Source: Pavlovales sp. CCMP2436 (lineage: Eukaryota > Haptophyta > Pavlovophyceae > Pavlovales). From it: DNA of 10,000 bases. The position numbers and the translations under genes were made by a program. Under the pieces are notes generated by a model that worked only from the letters and a program-made list of their open reading frames with translations, searched no databases and was not told where the DNA came from. Positions 1-7,254 of the stretch are shown piece after piece. Where the stretch lies: positions 594,286 to 604,285 of the forward strand of contig MU631329.1 of assembly GCA_026770615.1 (NCBI GenBank), read 5' to 3'. Numbering within the stretch: position 1 is the first letter of the stretch; every line of letters starts with the position of its first letter.

Positions 1-23
1 AACCCATCACCCCTCACTTCCAG

Positions 24-136
24 GCGCCACAGAGTATGTGAGTGGTTCGGTCACCCCTCTCGGCCTGAGCGTGGCGAACCCACACAGCCTCCTGGTTAAC
101 CCTTTGAACTCGAGCGCAGAGGGCACATTGCAGCAG
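24..136 (+). CDS. internal exon of a + strand gene that begins left of the window
   Basis: A C-rich tract ending in CTTCCAG (to 23) is followed by 113 bases open in one frame, then CAG|GTGATA (donor at 137). The exon starts with the last two bases of a split codon, then 37 codons: it begins ATEYVSGSVT and ends SSAEGTLQQ. Third positions are mostly G/C, unlike the flanking AT-rich DNA. It ends between codons, matching the start of the exon at 474. The frame stays open past the donor to 316, but that stretch is AT-rich (long T and A runs) and looks intronic. The peptide is rich in Ser, Leu, Val and Asn; no family is recognised. Splicing is inferred from sequence alone. Confidence 0.55.
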
Positions 137-473
137 GTGATAAACTTTTTGTTCGTCGTCAATGAACGCAAATTTTTCATATTTTTTATTCGTGAGATCT
201 TGAAGTTACCGATACTCTGGTATTTGAATCATCCGCCAGAGGACAGACATCCAACAGTTCCGGTCATTGCAATTGGCGACCCCTTGGTGCACAACCCTTT
301 TGCTACCTCCTCTTAAGGTATTTGTTTTTAGATATGACCGTCCCCCCCCCCCCCCCCCCCCCCCTCACACATACACATACATACACGCACACACCCCTTG
401 TTTGTCTCTTCTCTACCAGGGCTTTTTGTATCCGCAGCCGTGACCCCCCCCCACCCAACCAACTTACCCAAAG
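137..473 (+). other. intron with poly-C and CA tracts
   Basis: Starts GTGATA and ends CCCAAAG. It contains a T/A-rich first half, a 23-nt C run (342-364), a CA-rich microsatellite (365-397), a pyrimidine stretch with a possible alternative acceptor (CTCTACCAG ending at 420), and a second C run (444-452) about 21 nt before the chosen acceptor. An alternative acceptor at TTTGTTCGCAG (ending 559) would read the downstream exon in another frame, also open and ending at a GTAGGG donor near 682. The choice between the two is not certain. Confidence 0.45.
342..397. repeat. poly-C (23 nt) followed by CA-rich microsatellite
   Basis: 342-364 is an uninterrupted run of 23 C. 365-397 is an imperfect CA/CATA tract. 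It lies in the intron of the + strand gene. Runs of this length are prone to length variation and sequencing error. Confidence 0.95.
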
Positions 474-719
474 GTCTCGGCCCTGCCGCCATCGGCGAAA
501 GCGATGGCGATTCCGAGTGACCAATTTTCTATGGACGAAATCATGATTTTGTTCGCAGAGGACGTGCCCCAGCATGAGCTTGTATGGCGTTCAGCCGGCA
601 CCCCCCTCGCTGGCGCCGGTGCTGTCTACCGCGATGCCAGGGTCAACGCCGCCCCCTTGTCGGTGGACACGGTGCCTGGAGGTAGGGATGCCAGCAAGCC
701 ACCTGGGGCCACAGCCTAA
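474..719 (+). CDS. terminal exon of the + strand gene
   Basis: After an acceptor (ACCCAAAG, to 473) preceded by a C-rich tract, 81 codons are open to a TAA stop at 717-719. The exon starts in phase 0, as required by the exon at 24-136. The peptide has an acidic, hydrophobic middle (SMDEIMILFAEDVPQHELVW) followed by an Ala/Gly/Pro-rich tail ending GGRDASKPPGATA. The C-terminal tail looks disordered. No domain is recognised. An ATG at 504 is in frame, but the codons upstream of it also look coding, so I treat it as internal methionine rather than a start. The alternative reading from an acceptor at 559 is the main competitor. Confidence 0.5.
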   Translation, partial: VSALPPSAKAMAIPSDQFSMDEIMILFAEDVPQHELVWRSAGTPLAGAGAVYRDARVNAAPLSVDTVPGGRDASKPPGATA

Positions 720-1061
720 CTAGAGTTAGATAGTAGACGAGCATAAAGAAAGCCCCTAGTTCAGCGATAAATCCATTATTCGTTCGGGCTTATATTAGTT
801 AGAGTTATCAAAGTCCTAATTATTAGTGGCGCATCGACACAGTGCGATGTTGAGCTCCTAGGCGACGGTCGTTTCGCTCATTTTTTGTGAAGGTGTCACA
901 CGCGTTCGCTTAGCAACCGTCGAGTTCGAGTTTTATTTTTGCTAGTTCGGCTTTTTAGGGTGTTTGTTACTGCAGCGGCCATGGCTAGCCTCCAATGAGC
1001 GTTTGAATGGTGATAAGCGCAATATATGCGTGCCGGAAAAGACGCACTCGGCACGATGTAG
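720..1061. other. spacer downstream of the + strand gene
   Basis: AT-rich DNA after the TAA stop, probably including the 3' untranslated region. It holds repeated TTAGTTAGAG-like words near 721-800. A GC-richer patch follows from about 845. No gene is supported, and no AATAAA-type signal stands out close to the stop. Confidence 0.4.
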
Positions 1062-1175
1062 CCGACTAACCGCGCGGCGGGTACCCAGGGTCGCCGCGCC
1101 AACATCCGCCACAACTCAAACCTCCGAACTCTGCTCGCCTACGTGTGCCCTGCCATGCACACGATGCGCGAGTAG
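1062..1175 (+). CDS. candidate short C-terminal exon, weak
   Basis: From an AG at 1060-1061, 37 codons are open to TAG at 1173-1175. The peptide begins PTNRAAGTQGRRAN and ends PAMHTMRE. Third positions are strongly G/C-biased, and the patch is GC-rich against AT-rich flanks, which is why I list it. The acceptor has no pyrimidine tract, and an upstream donor has not been found. An overlapping frame is open as well. It could be a real terminal exon, a pseudogene scrap, or chance in GC-rich DNA. Confidence 0.22.
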   Translation, partial: PTNRAAGTQGRRANIRHNSNLRTLLAYVCPAMHTMRE

Positions 1176-1471
1176 AGTCGCTGGCGGCGACGCTTGAGGC
1201 TCCGCCATTTTTGGTGTCCGGGGTGTGCTTAGCGCTCTCTTGATAATTGAGTGATTACAATTAAATCGAAGTTAGTTCCTCACGGCACTAAGGAACAAGT
1301 AAACGTTATTTACTGCCCAAGGCTCTAGTTAGTTCCTATAATATGCATTTAAAATTTAGTTTTACTGAGGCTAGTTAATGTAAATGCTGCGGCGGTCAGG
1401 ACTGCCTGTCAAAAATTCAAATAAATTGGGTAACTAACTTAACTATCTTAACGTCTTAACTCCTATTATAG
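1176..1471. other. AT-rich spacer
   Basis: AT-rich sequence with recurring AGTTAGTTCCT words (near 1271 and 1328). A small inverted pair, GTTCCT and AGGAAC, lies at about 1275-1295. No coding evidence seen. Confidence 0.4.
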
Positions 1472-1630
1472 GCATGGAATCTATAATAGTCATTTACTCC
1501 AAAGTTAGGGTGGTGCTGACTGCAAAAGCACCAACTTCGGAGGCCGTTTTCACGATGATCCCGATGAAACCAGGTGGGCCCACTCACCGAACTTGTCCCC
1601 CTCACATTCTGCACTTAGATGTGCCTTCAG
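1472..1630 (+). CDS. candidate internal exon, weak
   Basis: A T/C-rich tract ending in TATTATAG (to 1471) is followed by 159 bases open in one frame up to CTTCAG|GTATGA, a good-looking donor. The frame gives MESIIVIYSKVRV near the start and HILHLDVPS before the donor, and stays open beyond it to a TGA at 1759-1761. Composition is not clearly coding, no partner exon in matching phase was found, and the peptide is not recognised. The ATG at 1474 could instead start a small unspliced reading frame of 95 codons. Confidence 0.22.
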
Positions 1631-1899
1631 GTATGAAAGCTACTGACGAAAACACTCCGTTGATTAAATATACTGAAAGATTGCATACCCTGGTCATTAT
1701 TTCTTTTTTTCATTCCTTAACCAATACGGATATCGAGCCACGGGTAGTAGTTATTTGTTGAGGAAATTAATATAGTTTACCCAGTTAATAAATAGTGATA
1801 ATGAAGTTTCAATCACTTCGTCTTTCGAGTTCAAGCTGCAAATAGTTCTTAACTCATGAGTGAGGCGGCGCTGCCGCCGATCGCCGCGACTCGGACACT
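1631..1899. other. spacer before the first foldback element
   Basis: AT-rich sequence to about 1855, then a short GC patch (GGCGGCGCTGCCGCC, about 1864-1878) just outside the foldback element. No gene is supported beyond the open frame that runs to 1761. Confidence 0.35.
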
Positions 1900-2862
1900 A
1901 CTTCCCGCCCACTACTCCCCCGGACGTAACGTAAGTTTCATTGGGTACACGCTATAAATGGAGGCCTTCCCGGTGTCCCCGCCGGCTTAAAAGTTAGTGC
2001 CTAATCGCCAAGCCCCCGGAGCACATTTGGCTAGCTGACAAGCACCCACCCAGAATAAAAATTGAGTGCTCACGTAAATAAATAATAAATGAATAGCCGA
2101 GTTTTGAGAGTTGTATTTCAACCTTTGAGAACCCGGCCGCCTACGCCGCGGGGACTCGGATCCCAGCCGCGTCACGCCCGGAGGTGGGACGAATGGGTTG
2201 TGGGCGGGCATGGTGCGTGCATGGGGTACTCCCCGAGCGCGCCATGTCGTCTTTCAGGCGCGCAGGTGCGGCCATCGCGCCCTCGTTCGCCTGATGCGAA
2301 TGATAATGAGGCGTATCTACGGAGGCGAAGGGCACACGGCTCGCCTATGAGACGCGCGACGGCTCCTCTGCCTCCCTAAAGGCCCGATGACCGGGAGAAG
2401 GCCCTAGGAGCCGTCGCGCGCCTCATAGGCGAGCCGTGTGCCCTTCTCCTCCAAAGACCCGCCTCATCATCACCCGCATCAGGCGAACGAGGGCGCGACG
2501 GCTGCACCTGTGCGCCTTAAAGGCGGCATGGCGCGCTCGGGGAGCACCCCCTGCACGTATCATGCCCGCCCACAACTACTGGTCCCACCTCCGGGCGTGG
2601 TGCGGCTGGGATCCGAAACCCCACGGCGTTGGCGGCCGGGTTCTCAAAAGTTAAAATACAACTCTCAAAACTCGGCTATTTATTATTTACTTATTTACGT
2701 AAGCACTCAATTTTTATTCTGAGTGGATGCTTGTCAGCTAACACCAAATATGCCATAGGGGCTTGACGATTGGGCTCTAACTTTTCAGCCGGCGGGGACA
2801 CCGTAAAGGCCTCCATTTGTAGCATGTACCCAATGTGACGTACGTTAGTGGGCAGGGAGTAA
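1900..2862. mobile_element. foldback element, copy 1 (complete palindrome)
   Basis: Two arms of about 460 bp are reverse complements of each other, with a loop of about 40 bp centred near 2387. Left arm about 1900-2367, right arm about 2407-2862. Matching landmarks from outside inward: CCCACTA with a CATTGGGTACA-like word, GGAGGCCTT, CCCCGCCGGC, the conserved AATAAAAATTGAGTGCTCA motif, GAACCCGGCCG, then GGCTCGCCTATGAG against CTCATAGGCGAGCC near the loop. Related copies lie at 7255-8857. There is no transposase and no clear target-site duplication, so it would be non-autonomous. Outer ends are accurate only to about 10-15 bp. Confidence 0.85.
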
Positions 2863-3231
2863 CAGTTGAATGATAAAAGAGGTGCGAGAGGCTGCTTCTT
2901 ATTGGACATCTGCTTTCGGCGTGTATTTGAACTGATTAAATCAACGTTGGCTAATTCTGCGCTAGTTACCTTACTAGTTAACTAATATAAATTGAAAAAA
3001 TATCTTAATTAATTAATCATTATATTTATACAATTCAAATATAAAGTAGTATAAGAAAGGGTCACAATTTGAATGAGTGGCCAGTCCGGGGGGAACTTCC
3101 GAAAAAATATGGTGAATACATGAAATATTTAGGAGAAAATCCGTCCTCCGATAAGCTCATGGTCCCCATCAAGTGACATCGGAATGAACCGACGGTGATG
3201 TGAGGTCGAATGAGCGGATTAAATTACACAA
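2863..3231. other. AT-rich spacer 3' of the - strand gene
   Basis: AT-rich sequence, especially 2935-3060. It should contain the 3' untranslated region and cleavage site of the - strand gene that ends at 3232. No AATAAA on the - strand stands out. A TGTAA word lies just past the stop, as used in some green algae, but that is weak evidence. Confidence 0.4.
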
Positions 3232-3633
3232 TTATATACAATGATTCATTCGGGCCACTCGCTCGGGCGAGAGGCTCCCCGGCGAGAGGCGTTCCGCCTC
3301 CCAGAGTGAGTCGCCACGCTTTAGCTCCGACGCCGGCGAGGCGGGGGCGCGCAGCCGCTCCAGGCGCCCGATCGGGACCTCGAGCGCCGCCGCCGAGGAA
3401 AAAACCCCCTGCGCCGCAACTGAAACCTCCGCGTCTGCTGCATCGGCGGTCCCGCGGAGCGGCGTCGTCCGCACAGAATCCCGCGCCGACCCACGGGCCA
3501 AGGCGGGGGCGGGGGAAGAGTAGGGGGTGGTGGCCGAGGTGGCGGCGGCAGCGGCGGATGCCCCCCGAGCCGATGATGGCAAGGGCGTCATTGAGAATGG
3601 GGAGTCGGGTGAGGAGGCGAGCGACGAAGTCGC
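3232..3633 (-). CDS. last exon of the coiled-coil gene, Ser/Ala/Pro-rich linker plus charged tail
   Basis: The acceptor CCCAAATAG (AG at 3634-3635) follows two C runs on the - strand (3651-3670 in + coordinates). 133 codons are then open to TAA at 3232-3234. In frame, the codon overlapping the acceptor is TAG, as expected where an intron ends. The peptide starts ATSSLASSPDSPFSMTPLP, runs through an Ala/Ser/Pro stretch, then a charged segment containing LEVPIGRLERLRAP and DSLWEAERLSPGS, and ends RMNHCI. G/C at third positions is about three quarters. A donor-like GTATAT just before the stop (about 3236) could instead splice onward. Three other long frames overlap here; this one has the best continuity with the exon at 3802-4066. 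Confidence 0.65.
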   Translation of the reverse strand, partial: ATSSLASSPDSPFSMTPLPSSARGASAAAAATSATTPYSSPAPALARGSARDSVRTTPLRGTADAADAEVSVAAQGVFSSAAALEVPIGRLERLRAPASPASELKRGDSLWEAERLSPGSLSPERVARMNHCI

Positions 3634-3801
3634 CTATTTGGGGGATTGTTGGGGGGGGGATGGGGGGGGGCAATCAAATTTATTTGAAAGATTATAGAAA
3701 TTACACCAAACTACTCGAATCAAAGCTTACCGCGACGCTTGGTTTTATTGATTTAAATTTTGCGTGTGTGCTCAGTCGATAAAGGAATACATGAAACTTA
3801 C
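3634..3801 (-). other. intron with poly-C tracts before the last exon
   Basis: Starts with a consensus donor GTAAGT (3801-3796) and ends CAAATAG. On the - strand two C runs of 9 nt (3662-3670 and 3651-3659) sit about 17 nt before the acceptor, serving as a plausible polypyrimidine tract. The rest is AT-rich. Confidence 0.6.
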
Positions 3802-4066
3802 CGCGGGTGTGGTCGGGCTCCCACATTTAAAATTGTGCGATTTCCCCGCACTTTCAAAAGCGGGCACTTTCGGGTCCCGTGCGCTTAGAGATTCAAAAGT
3901 GTAATGTGGATGAGCATGGAGCTCTCCTTGATAGAGCCTGCCTGCGGCTGCTGCAGGGAGGGACTCTCCTTGGTCGAGCCTGCCCGCGGCTGCGGCAGAG
4001 AGGGCGCGGGCGCGTTGAAGCAGTTGATCCCTTGCATTGGCGGCAACCCGCCGATTCTCCGCCGCC
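3802..4066 (-). CDS. exon with internal 14-residue tandem repeat
   Basis: Acceptor TGTAACTACAG, then one base completing a split codon (AA|G, Lys) and 88 codons to a perfect GTAAGT donor at 3801. The peptide begins AAENRRVAANARDQLLQRAR (helical, charged). It continues with two tandem 14-residue units, AAAAGRLDQGESLP and AAAAGRLYQGELHA (3955-3996 and 3913-3954), then a Ser/Phe-rich stretch ending GSPTTPA. It ends in phase 0, matching the last exon. The duplication is also plain in the DNA. This is one of the best-supported exons because of the acceptor, the consensus donor and the long open frame. Confidence 0.75.
3913..3996 (-). repeat. two 42-bp coding tandem repeats
   Basis: Units 3955-3996 and 3913-3954 share the codons for AAAAGRL-QGE. 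Most differences are at the ends of the units or silent. The length is a multiple of three, so the duplication keeps frame. Confidence 0.85.
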
Positions 4067-5099
4067 CTGTAGTTACATGCCAATTAGGGACACACAGATG
4101 GGGGTCTAAAACAGGAAAAGTATTCGTGATATAACTGTATGATTGTAGTTATAAGTGTATGATACAGTTAAAAGCTGTATGATTGTATGATTGTATGACT
4201 GTATGATTGTAGGGGGTAGTGCTTGGATACGTTTGAGATTCACTCGAAGAGACACGCCCGTTCTCCGCCGTCCCACATGCGAGTGATGATTTTAGTATCG
4301 AGGTAGGGTTGCAGGGGGTGGGGTGCTGTGGGGGAGAGCTTCAACGGGGCAGCAATTGGTCCATGTGGTATCGCGCTGAAGTTGTTACAAGGAGAGAACG
4401 AATGCGTAGCAGCTTGTGACCGCAGACTGATTCAGATCCGAATAGGGCCGAATCACGGGCAACAGCCAAACAGGTAGTGCACATATAGCGTCAGCGGGGC
4501 CGCTATTAATATTTTGCGCTCTGGCGTGCTGTTCATGCAAAGTAGGTACCACACAGACCCCCCCCCCCATAGCACGTATGCATTACCTGTATTCGTACAG
4601 TGTACTGTTTACACCTGTATCATCAGTGTTTACACCCAAGTTGGCATTTCCGCCAGTTCGGGCGTGTTCACCCCTTTAGTTGGCATTACCAGTACGCCAC
4701 TTTTTAGGGCGCGTGGGACTTGGGAAATGCTGATCAAAAAAGGCTGTGCCGCACCTAAATTCCGCTGTTTTGGTTGCCGACGCTAGCTCGCGTGCGTGGC
4801 CTATTGTTATTCGCAGTTGTACACTGGTGATTAATAAAGTGTTAGCATTCGTGTCCCTGTTATATCCGTATTTTAATCGTACGGTTTATTTATTTTTACC
4901 ATCTCGATTGCCAAGTTTCGTGCGGCCATTCCAATGAGGGCAAGTTTCCCTCACTTGAGTGAGTGGATGGTCATTCACTCACTTGGTTGCTCCACGCACT
5001 CACTTGCCCTCCGCCCCCTTCACCAACCGATCACTCGGCGGCCGAGTGGTCGGAACAGCCCGCGCAGCGGTTTTGTGTGTCTGTGTCTGTTTTGAGCAC
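4067..5099 (-). other. large intron with TGTATGAT repeats
   Basis: From a weak donor (GTGCTC, 5099-5094) to the acceptor at 4067-4068. It holds the octamer repeat at 4176-4212, a run of 11 C on the + strand at 4558-4568, and CACTCACTT/GAGTGAGTGG words near 4950-5005. A further exon cannot be excluded: CACGCCAGAGCG near 4526 begins an open stretch after a CAG, but its end phase does not fit the neighbours. Confidence 0.4.
4135..4212. repeat. TGTATGAT octamer tandem repeat
   Basis: 4176-4212 is 4.6 copies of TGTATGAT with one T-to-C change. Degenerate copies extend left to 4135 (CTGTATGATTGTAG at 4135-4148, GTGTATGATACAG further on). It lies in an intron; no function is inferred. Confidence 0.9.
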
Positions 5100-5167
5100 T
5101 TGGTACGGCTGGCGGGCTGGGGCACACATGGCATCTCGCTGACGCTCGCCTCAGCCTCGAATGCCAG
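5100..5167 (-). CDS. exon of the coiled-coil gene, moderate support
   Basis: Acceptor CCTTGCTAG, then 22 codons starting LAFEAEASVSEMP and ending PQPASRT, plus two bases (AA) that join the G of the next exon to give Lys. The start phase (0) fits the exon at 5528-5589 and the end phase fits 3802-4066. The donor GTGCTC is poor, and an alternative GTGTGC donor lies inside the exon at about 5128, so the exact end is uncertain. The acidic, Ala-rich composition agrees with its neighbours. Confidence 0.42.
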
Positions 5168-5527
5168 CTAGCAAGGGTAGCTAGTCATCTAGTTCGACTT
5201 TAAAACAAAAACAGCATGCTTTAATCAGCCACATAGAGACTGGCTCACCTCTGAATACGACGTTAATCATTTATTCAAGAAGTCATTCAATTTTGCTCAT
5301 TTGACCAGCCCTCACCAGCAGCCACTAGCAACCACTCACTCCCGCCGCTCAGGACGCCCACGGCAACTACTCACTCCCCCGCTTGGGACAACCCACTCCA
5401 TTACATTCCTTCCCCTTTCGTTTAACTTCGCTCAGCAATCCTATCAACAAAAATCTAAAATCGAAAGGAAACTAAACCGAACAAATCAAAGGAACCAAAA
5501 GTGCACTGGCGCCAGCTGATCACTCAC
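5168..5527 (-). other. intron with a 34-bp direct repeat
   Basis: Starts with a consensus GTGAGT (5527-5522) and ends TTGCTAG. It contains two imperfect 33-35 bp tandem units (5328-5362 and 5363-5395, GCAACCACTCACTCCCGCC against GCAACTACTCACTCCCCCG). If the donor at 5527 were not used, the frame would read on 14 codons to a TGA. Confidence 0.45.
5328..5395. repeat. two imperfect 34-bp direct repeats
   Basis: GCAACCACTCACTCCCGCC.. at 5328 is repeated as GCAACTACTCACTCCCCCG.. at 5363, with GGACGCCCA against GGACAACCCA near the ends. Related CACTCACTT words occur at about 4975-5005. Confidence 0.65.
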
Positions 5528-5589
5528 ATTTTTAGACGCGGCCGACGGAAGAAAGCTGTCAAAGCCTCCCTCGAGCGCTGCCTTCTCTA
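5528..5589 (-). CDS. exon of the coiled-coil gene
   Basis: Acceptor TTTCTGGCCAG, two bases (TA) completing a Val codon begun by the G of the previous exon, then 20 codons, EKAALEGGFDSFLPSAASKN, and the consensus donor GTGAGT. The opening VEKAALE closely resembles VENAALK at the start of the preceding exon (6172-6244), which suggests the two exons continue or repeat one helical pattern. It ends in phase 0. Confidence 0.6.
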
Positions 5590-6171
5590 CTGGCCAGAAA
5601 TGAGCAACGACATAAAAGATGTATCAAACGAATGTGAGCTGCGTATAGGACGGGGCAGTGAAGGCCTTGCGTCGGGAGGAGCAAGTCACATTCATGGTAA
5701 GCTAGCCGCCACGCGCCGTCGCGCACATGGGTAGTCGTGTGCGCCGTCGGTGATGTGTTCAGCCCGTAATGCCGTTCCAAACAGTCACATACATAAATTC
5801 GTACAGGGTATCGCGGGCATTAAGGGCGAATTTGAAGCTGAGGCTCAGTTTCCTAGCAAAATACATACACACGATGGTTAAATTTTGCTTAAATTAATAT
5901 TGGAGGGCACACAAATTAATGCTCATTTTTGTAACGTTACGGTTTCGTATTGCCCGCGACCCCCTGCAGCCACATTGCTCCCGAAATAACTTTTTTTTCT
6001 TTTTTTCTTACTGACAATACACCAGAACACATAGAAATAACATCCAACGATATCTCGTCTCGCTATGCTGATATTTTAATCTTTGTATCAGTTTTGTTCC
6101 ATATTTTCACCAATTTAATTACTAGAACATAATACTGCTGGTTGTTATAACACAAAAATGGGTATATTTAC
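5590..6171 (-). other. intron, mostly AT-rich
   Basis: Starts GTAAATAT and ends CTGGCCAG. No repeat of note apart from A/T runs (T-rich on the + strand at 5991-6009). A GC-richer patch lies at 5640-5760 without a consistent exon. Confidence 0.5.
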
Positions 6172-6244
6172 CAAGTTCTCGTCTTGCCTCGCTTAGCAAA
6201 GCTTTTAGACGAAGCGTCTCTGCCTTGAGTGCCGCATTTTCCAC
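6172..6244 (-). CDS. coiled-coil exon
   Basis: Acceptor CTTCACATTAAG preceded by C-rich runs, then 24 codons beginning VENAALKAETLRLKALL and ending EARREL, plus one base (G) before donor GTAAATAT. The Leu/Ala spacing and alternating charges are typical of a coiled coil. Start phase 0 and end phase 1 match the flanking exons. This is among the clearest exons in the window. Confidence 0.82.
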
Positions 6245-6665
6245 CTTAATGTGAAGTGAGAGGGGGGGGGAGGGGGGTGGGTTAAAAATTGTATTTCAAA
6301 AGTAATATTTGAATATTTAATTATTACATACAATACAATTAGATGCATATTCTCTGGAGGTGTTGAATTTTTCGTTTCCCAACATTATACGGAATGAGGG
6401 GGAGGTTGGGGTTATTAACTATGAATGCAGATACATTTCAATTAAAAATATGCAGTAATGATAATAAACCGCTTCAGTACCCAGTACTTTTTTTGCCTAC
6501 TAAACCTAGAAGAAATGGGGGGGGGGGTTAAAAACGTCGGCAAATTGTCATATCAATATGTATTAATCACAATAAACCGCCTACAGCATTTCAAGACGAA
6601 AAATATGAGTATGAATTTGTGACTGGTGGCATAAAAAGTTGTTTACCCCCCCCCCCCAGAAAAAC
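6245..6665 (-). other. intron with several homopolymer C/G tracts
   Basis: Starts GTTTTTCTGG and ends CATTAAG. On the - strand it has a G run (6657-6646) eight bases after the donor, a run of 11 C (6527-6517) followed by TTTCTTCTAG, and C-rich runs (6281-6262) about 17 nt before the real acceptor. Two AATAAACCGC words (about 6464 and 6571, + strand) are a short repeat. Confidence 0.6.
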
Positions 6666-6720
6666 CTGATGTTCGAACTGTGCGTCATCGGCGACAACCG
6701 CCGCCGCCATCGCACCTCGC
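6666..6720 (-). CDS. short exon of the coiled-coil gene
   Basis: Acceptor CATGAAACTGCAG, one base (G) completing Met (AT|G) from the previous exon, then 18 codons RGAMAAAVVADDAQFEHQ and donor CAG|GTTTTT. GC-rich with GGC/GCC codons in AT-rich flanks. Start phase and end phase (0) fit both neighbours. The donor lacks the usual A at +3 but is followed by a G run, which can aid donor recognition in other eukaryotes. Confidence 0.62.
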
Positions 6721-7110
6721 CTGCAGTTTCATGTCGAAATAGTAATTGTTACCAATTTATTCATATTTGCTTATTTGACATGTTGAAGCTTACGCACACT
6801 GATGGTTTAAGATATGACATTCGTAACATAAAGCAGCCGCCACCACCTGTACCACCAGAATCATTCCAACATACTGTAGAATAAGAATACGAATAAGGAA
6901 CATATCGCACCTAGCCTGCACCATTGTTGGAAGGGGTCGCGCGCACGTGTGGGTGTGGGGTACGAAAAAAGAGACAATTAAATTGTGTAGCAGTCTATAT
7001 ACGTGATCTTTCGCCCATACGCCAGGGTCTACAATTGAAGTGCGTATGTGTTGTGTCGTGTGTGTGTCCGTGATTGGAGATGGGGGGGGGGGTAGGGGTA
7101 AAGAACGCAC
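6721..7110 (-). other. intron with a near-copy of the downstream acceptor
   Basis: Starts GTGCGT and ends ACTGCAG. A C run (7092-7082) lies 12 nt after the donor. The 17-nt word ATCGCACCTAGCCTGCA (6904-6920, + strand) copies, with one mismatch, the sequence across the real acceptor at 6709-6725. Confidence 0.6.
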
Positions 7111-7193
7111 ATTGCCCCCCATGCGGCCGCCTCTCGCGTCAACGCATCCGCGTCCACCAATTCAGCCCGCAAGGCCCGGCAGGCAGCAAGTAC
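7111..7193 (-). CDS. coiled-coil exon
   Basis: Acceptor TTTTTATTTGTGACAG with a T-rich tract, then 27 codons beginning VLAACRALRAELVDADALTR and ending AAAWGA, plus two bases (AT) before donor GTGCGT. Ala/Arg/Leu/Asp-rich, GC-rich third positions, helical character like the preceding exon. Start phase 0 follows 8937-9165 exactly. The intron upstream of it (7194-8936) carries two foldback elements. Confidence 0.75.
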
Positions 7194-7254
7194 CTGTCAC
7201 AAATAAAAAGGAGCCTCAAAAAAAAAACGCACAACTTTCTCCCCCTCGCATGAT

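Noticed and set aside
303..575. 90-codon - strand frame with polyglycine and CVYVCVCV
   Set aside because: Built from the poly-C and CA microsatellite; antisense to the proposed + strand exon.
896..1114. 72-codon - strand frame
   Set aside because: No codon bias or splice signals; overlaps a better but still weak + strand candidate.
2089..2722. Open frames of 64-96 codons in foldback copy 1
   Set aside because: Overlapping frames on both strands, Arg/Pro/His-rich composition from GC-rich palindromic DNA, no frame shared with copies 2 and 3.
1890..2875. Target-site duplication around foldback copy 1
   Set aside because: Flanks beyond the arm ends (left CGGACACTACTTCCC, right GGGAGTAACAGTTG) do not give a clear direct repeat, and the exact ends are uncertain.
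3224..3673. 149-codon - strand frame, Gly/Arg-rich
   Set aside because: Out of frame with the neighbouring exons, reads through the C runs as polyproline, and has lower G/C at third positions than the chosen frame.
3210..3782. 190-codon + strand frame, Arg/Pro-rich
   Set aside because: Wrong-frame reading of the GC-rich last exon of the - strand gene; its ends run into AT-rich intron and spacer, and its composition is that of an antisense shadow.
4385..4570. - strand frame with possible 46-bp exon after GAACAG
   Set aside because: Open in phase 0 but its end phase (one base) does not fit the exon at 3802-4066, and no bridging exon was found.
4514..4937. Two overlapping + strand frames of 90 and 63 codons
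   Set aside because: Cys/Val/Thr/Phe-rich translations of AT-rich intron sequence, no splice or start context, and no codon bias.
5941..5963. 23-bp micro-exon on the - strand (GGCTGCAG acceptor, GTAACG donor)
   Set aside because: It accepts the phase from exon 6172-6244 but ends in phase 0, which cannot join exon 5528-5589 without a stop or frame break.
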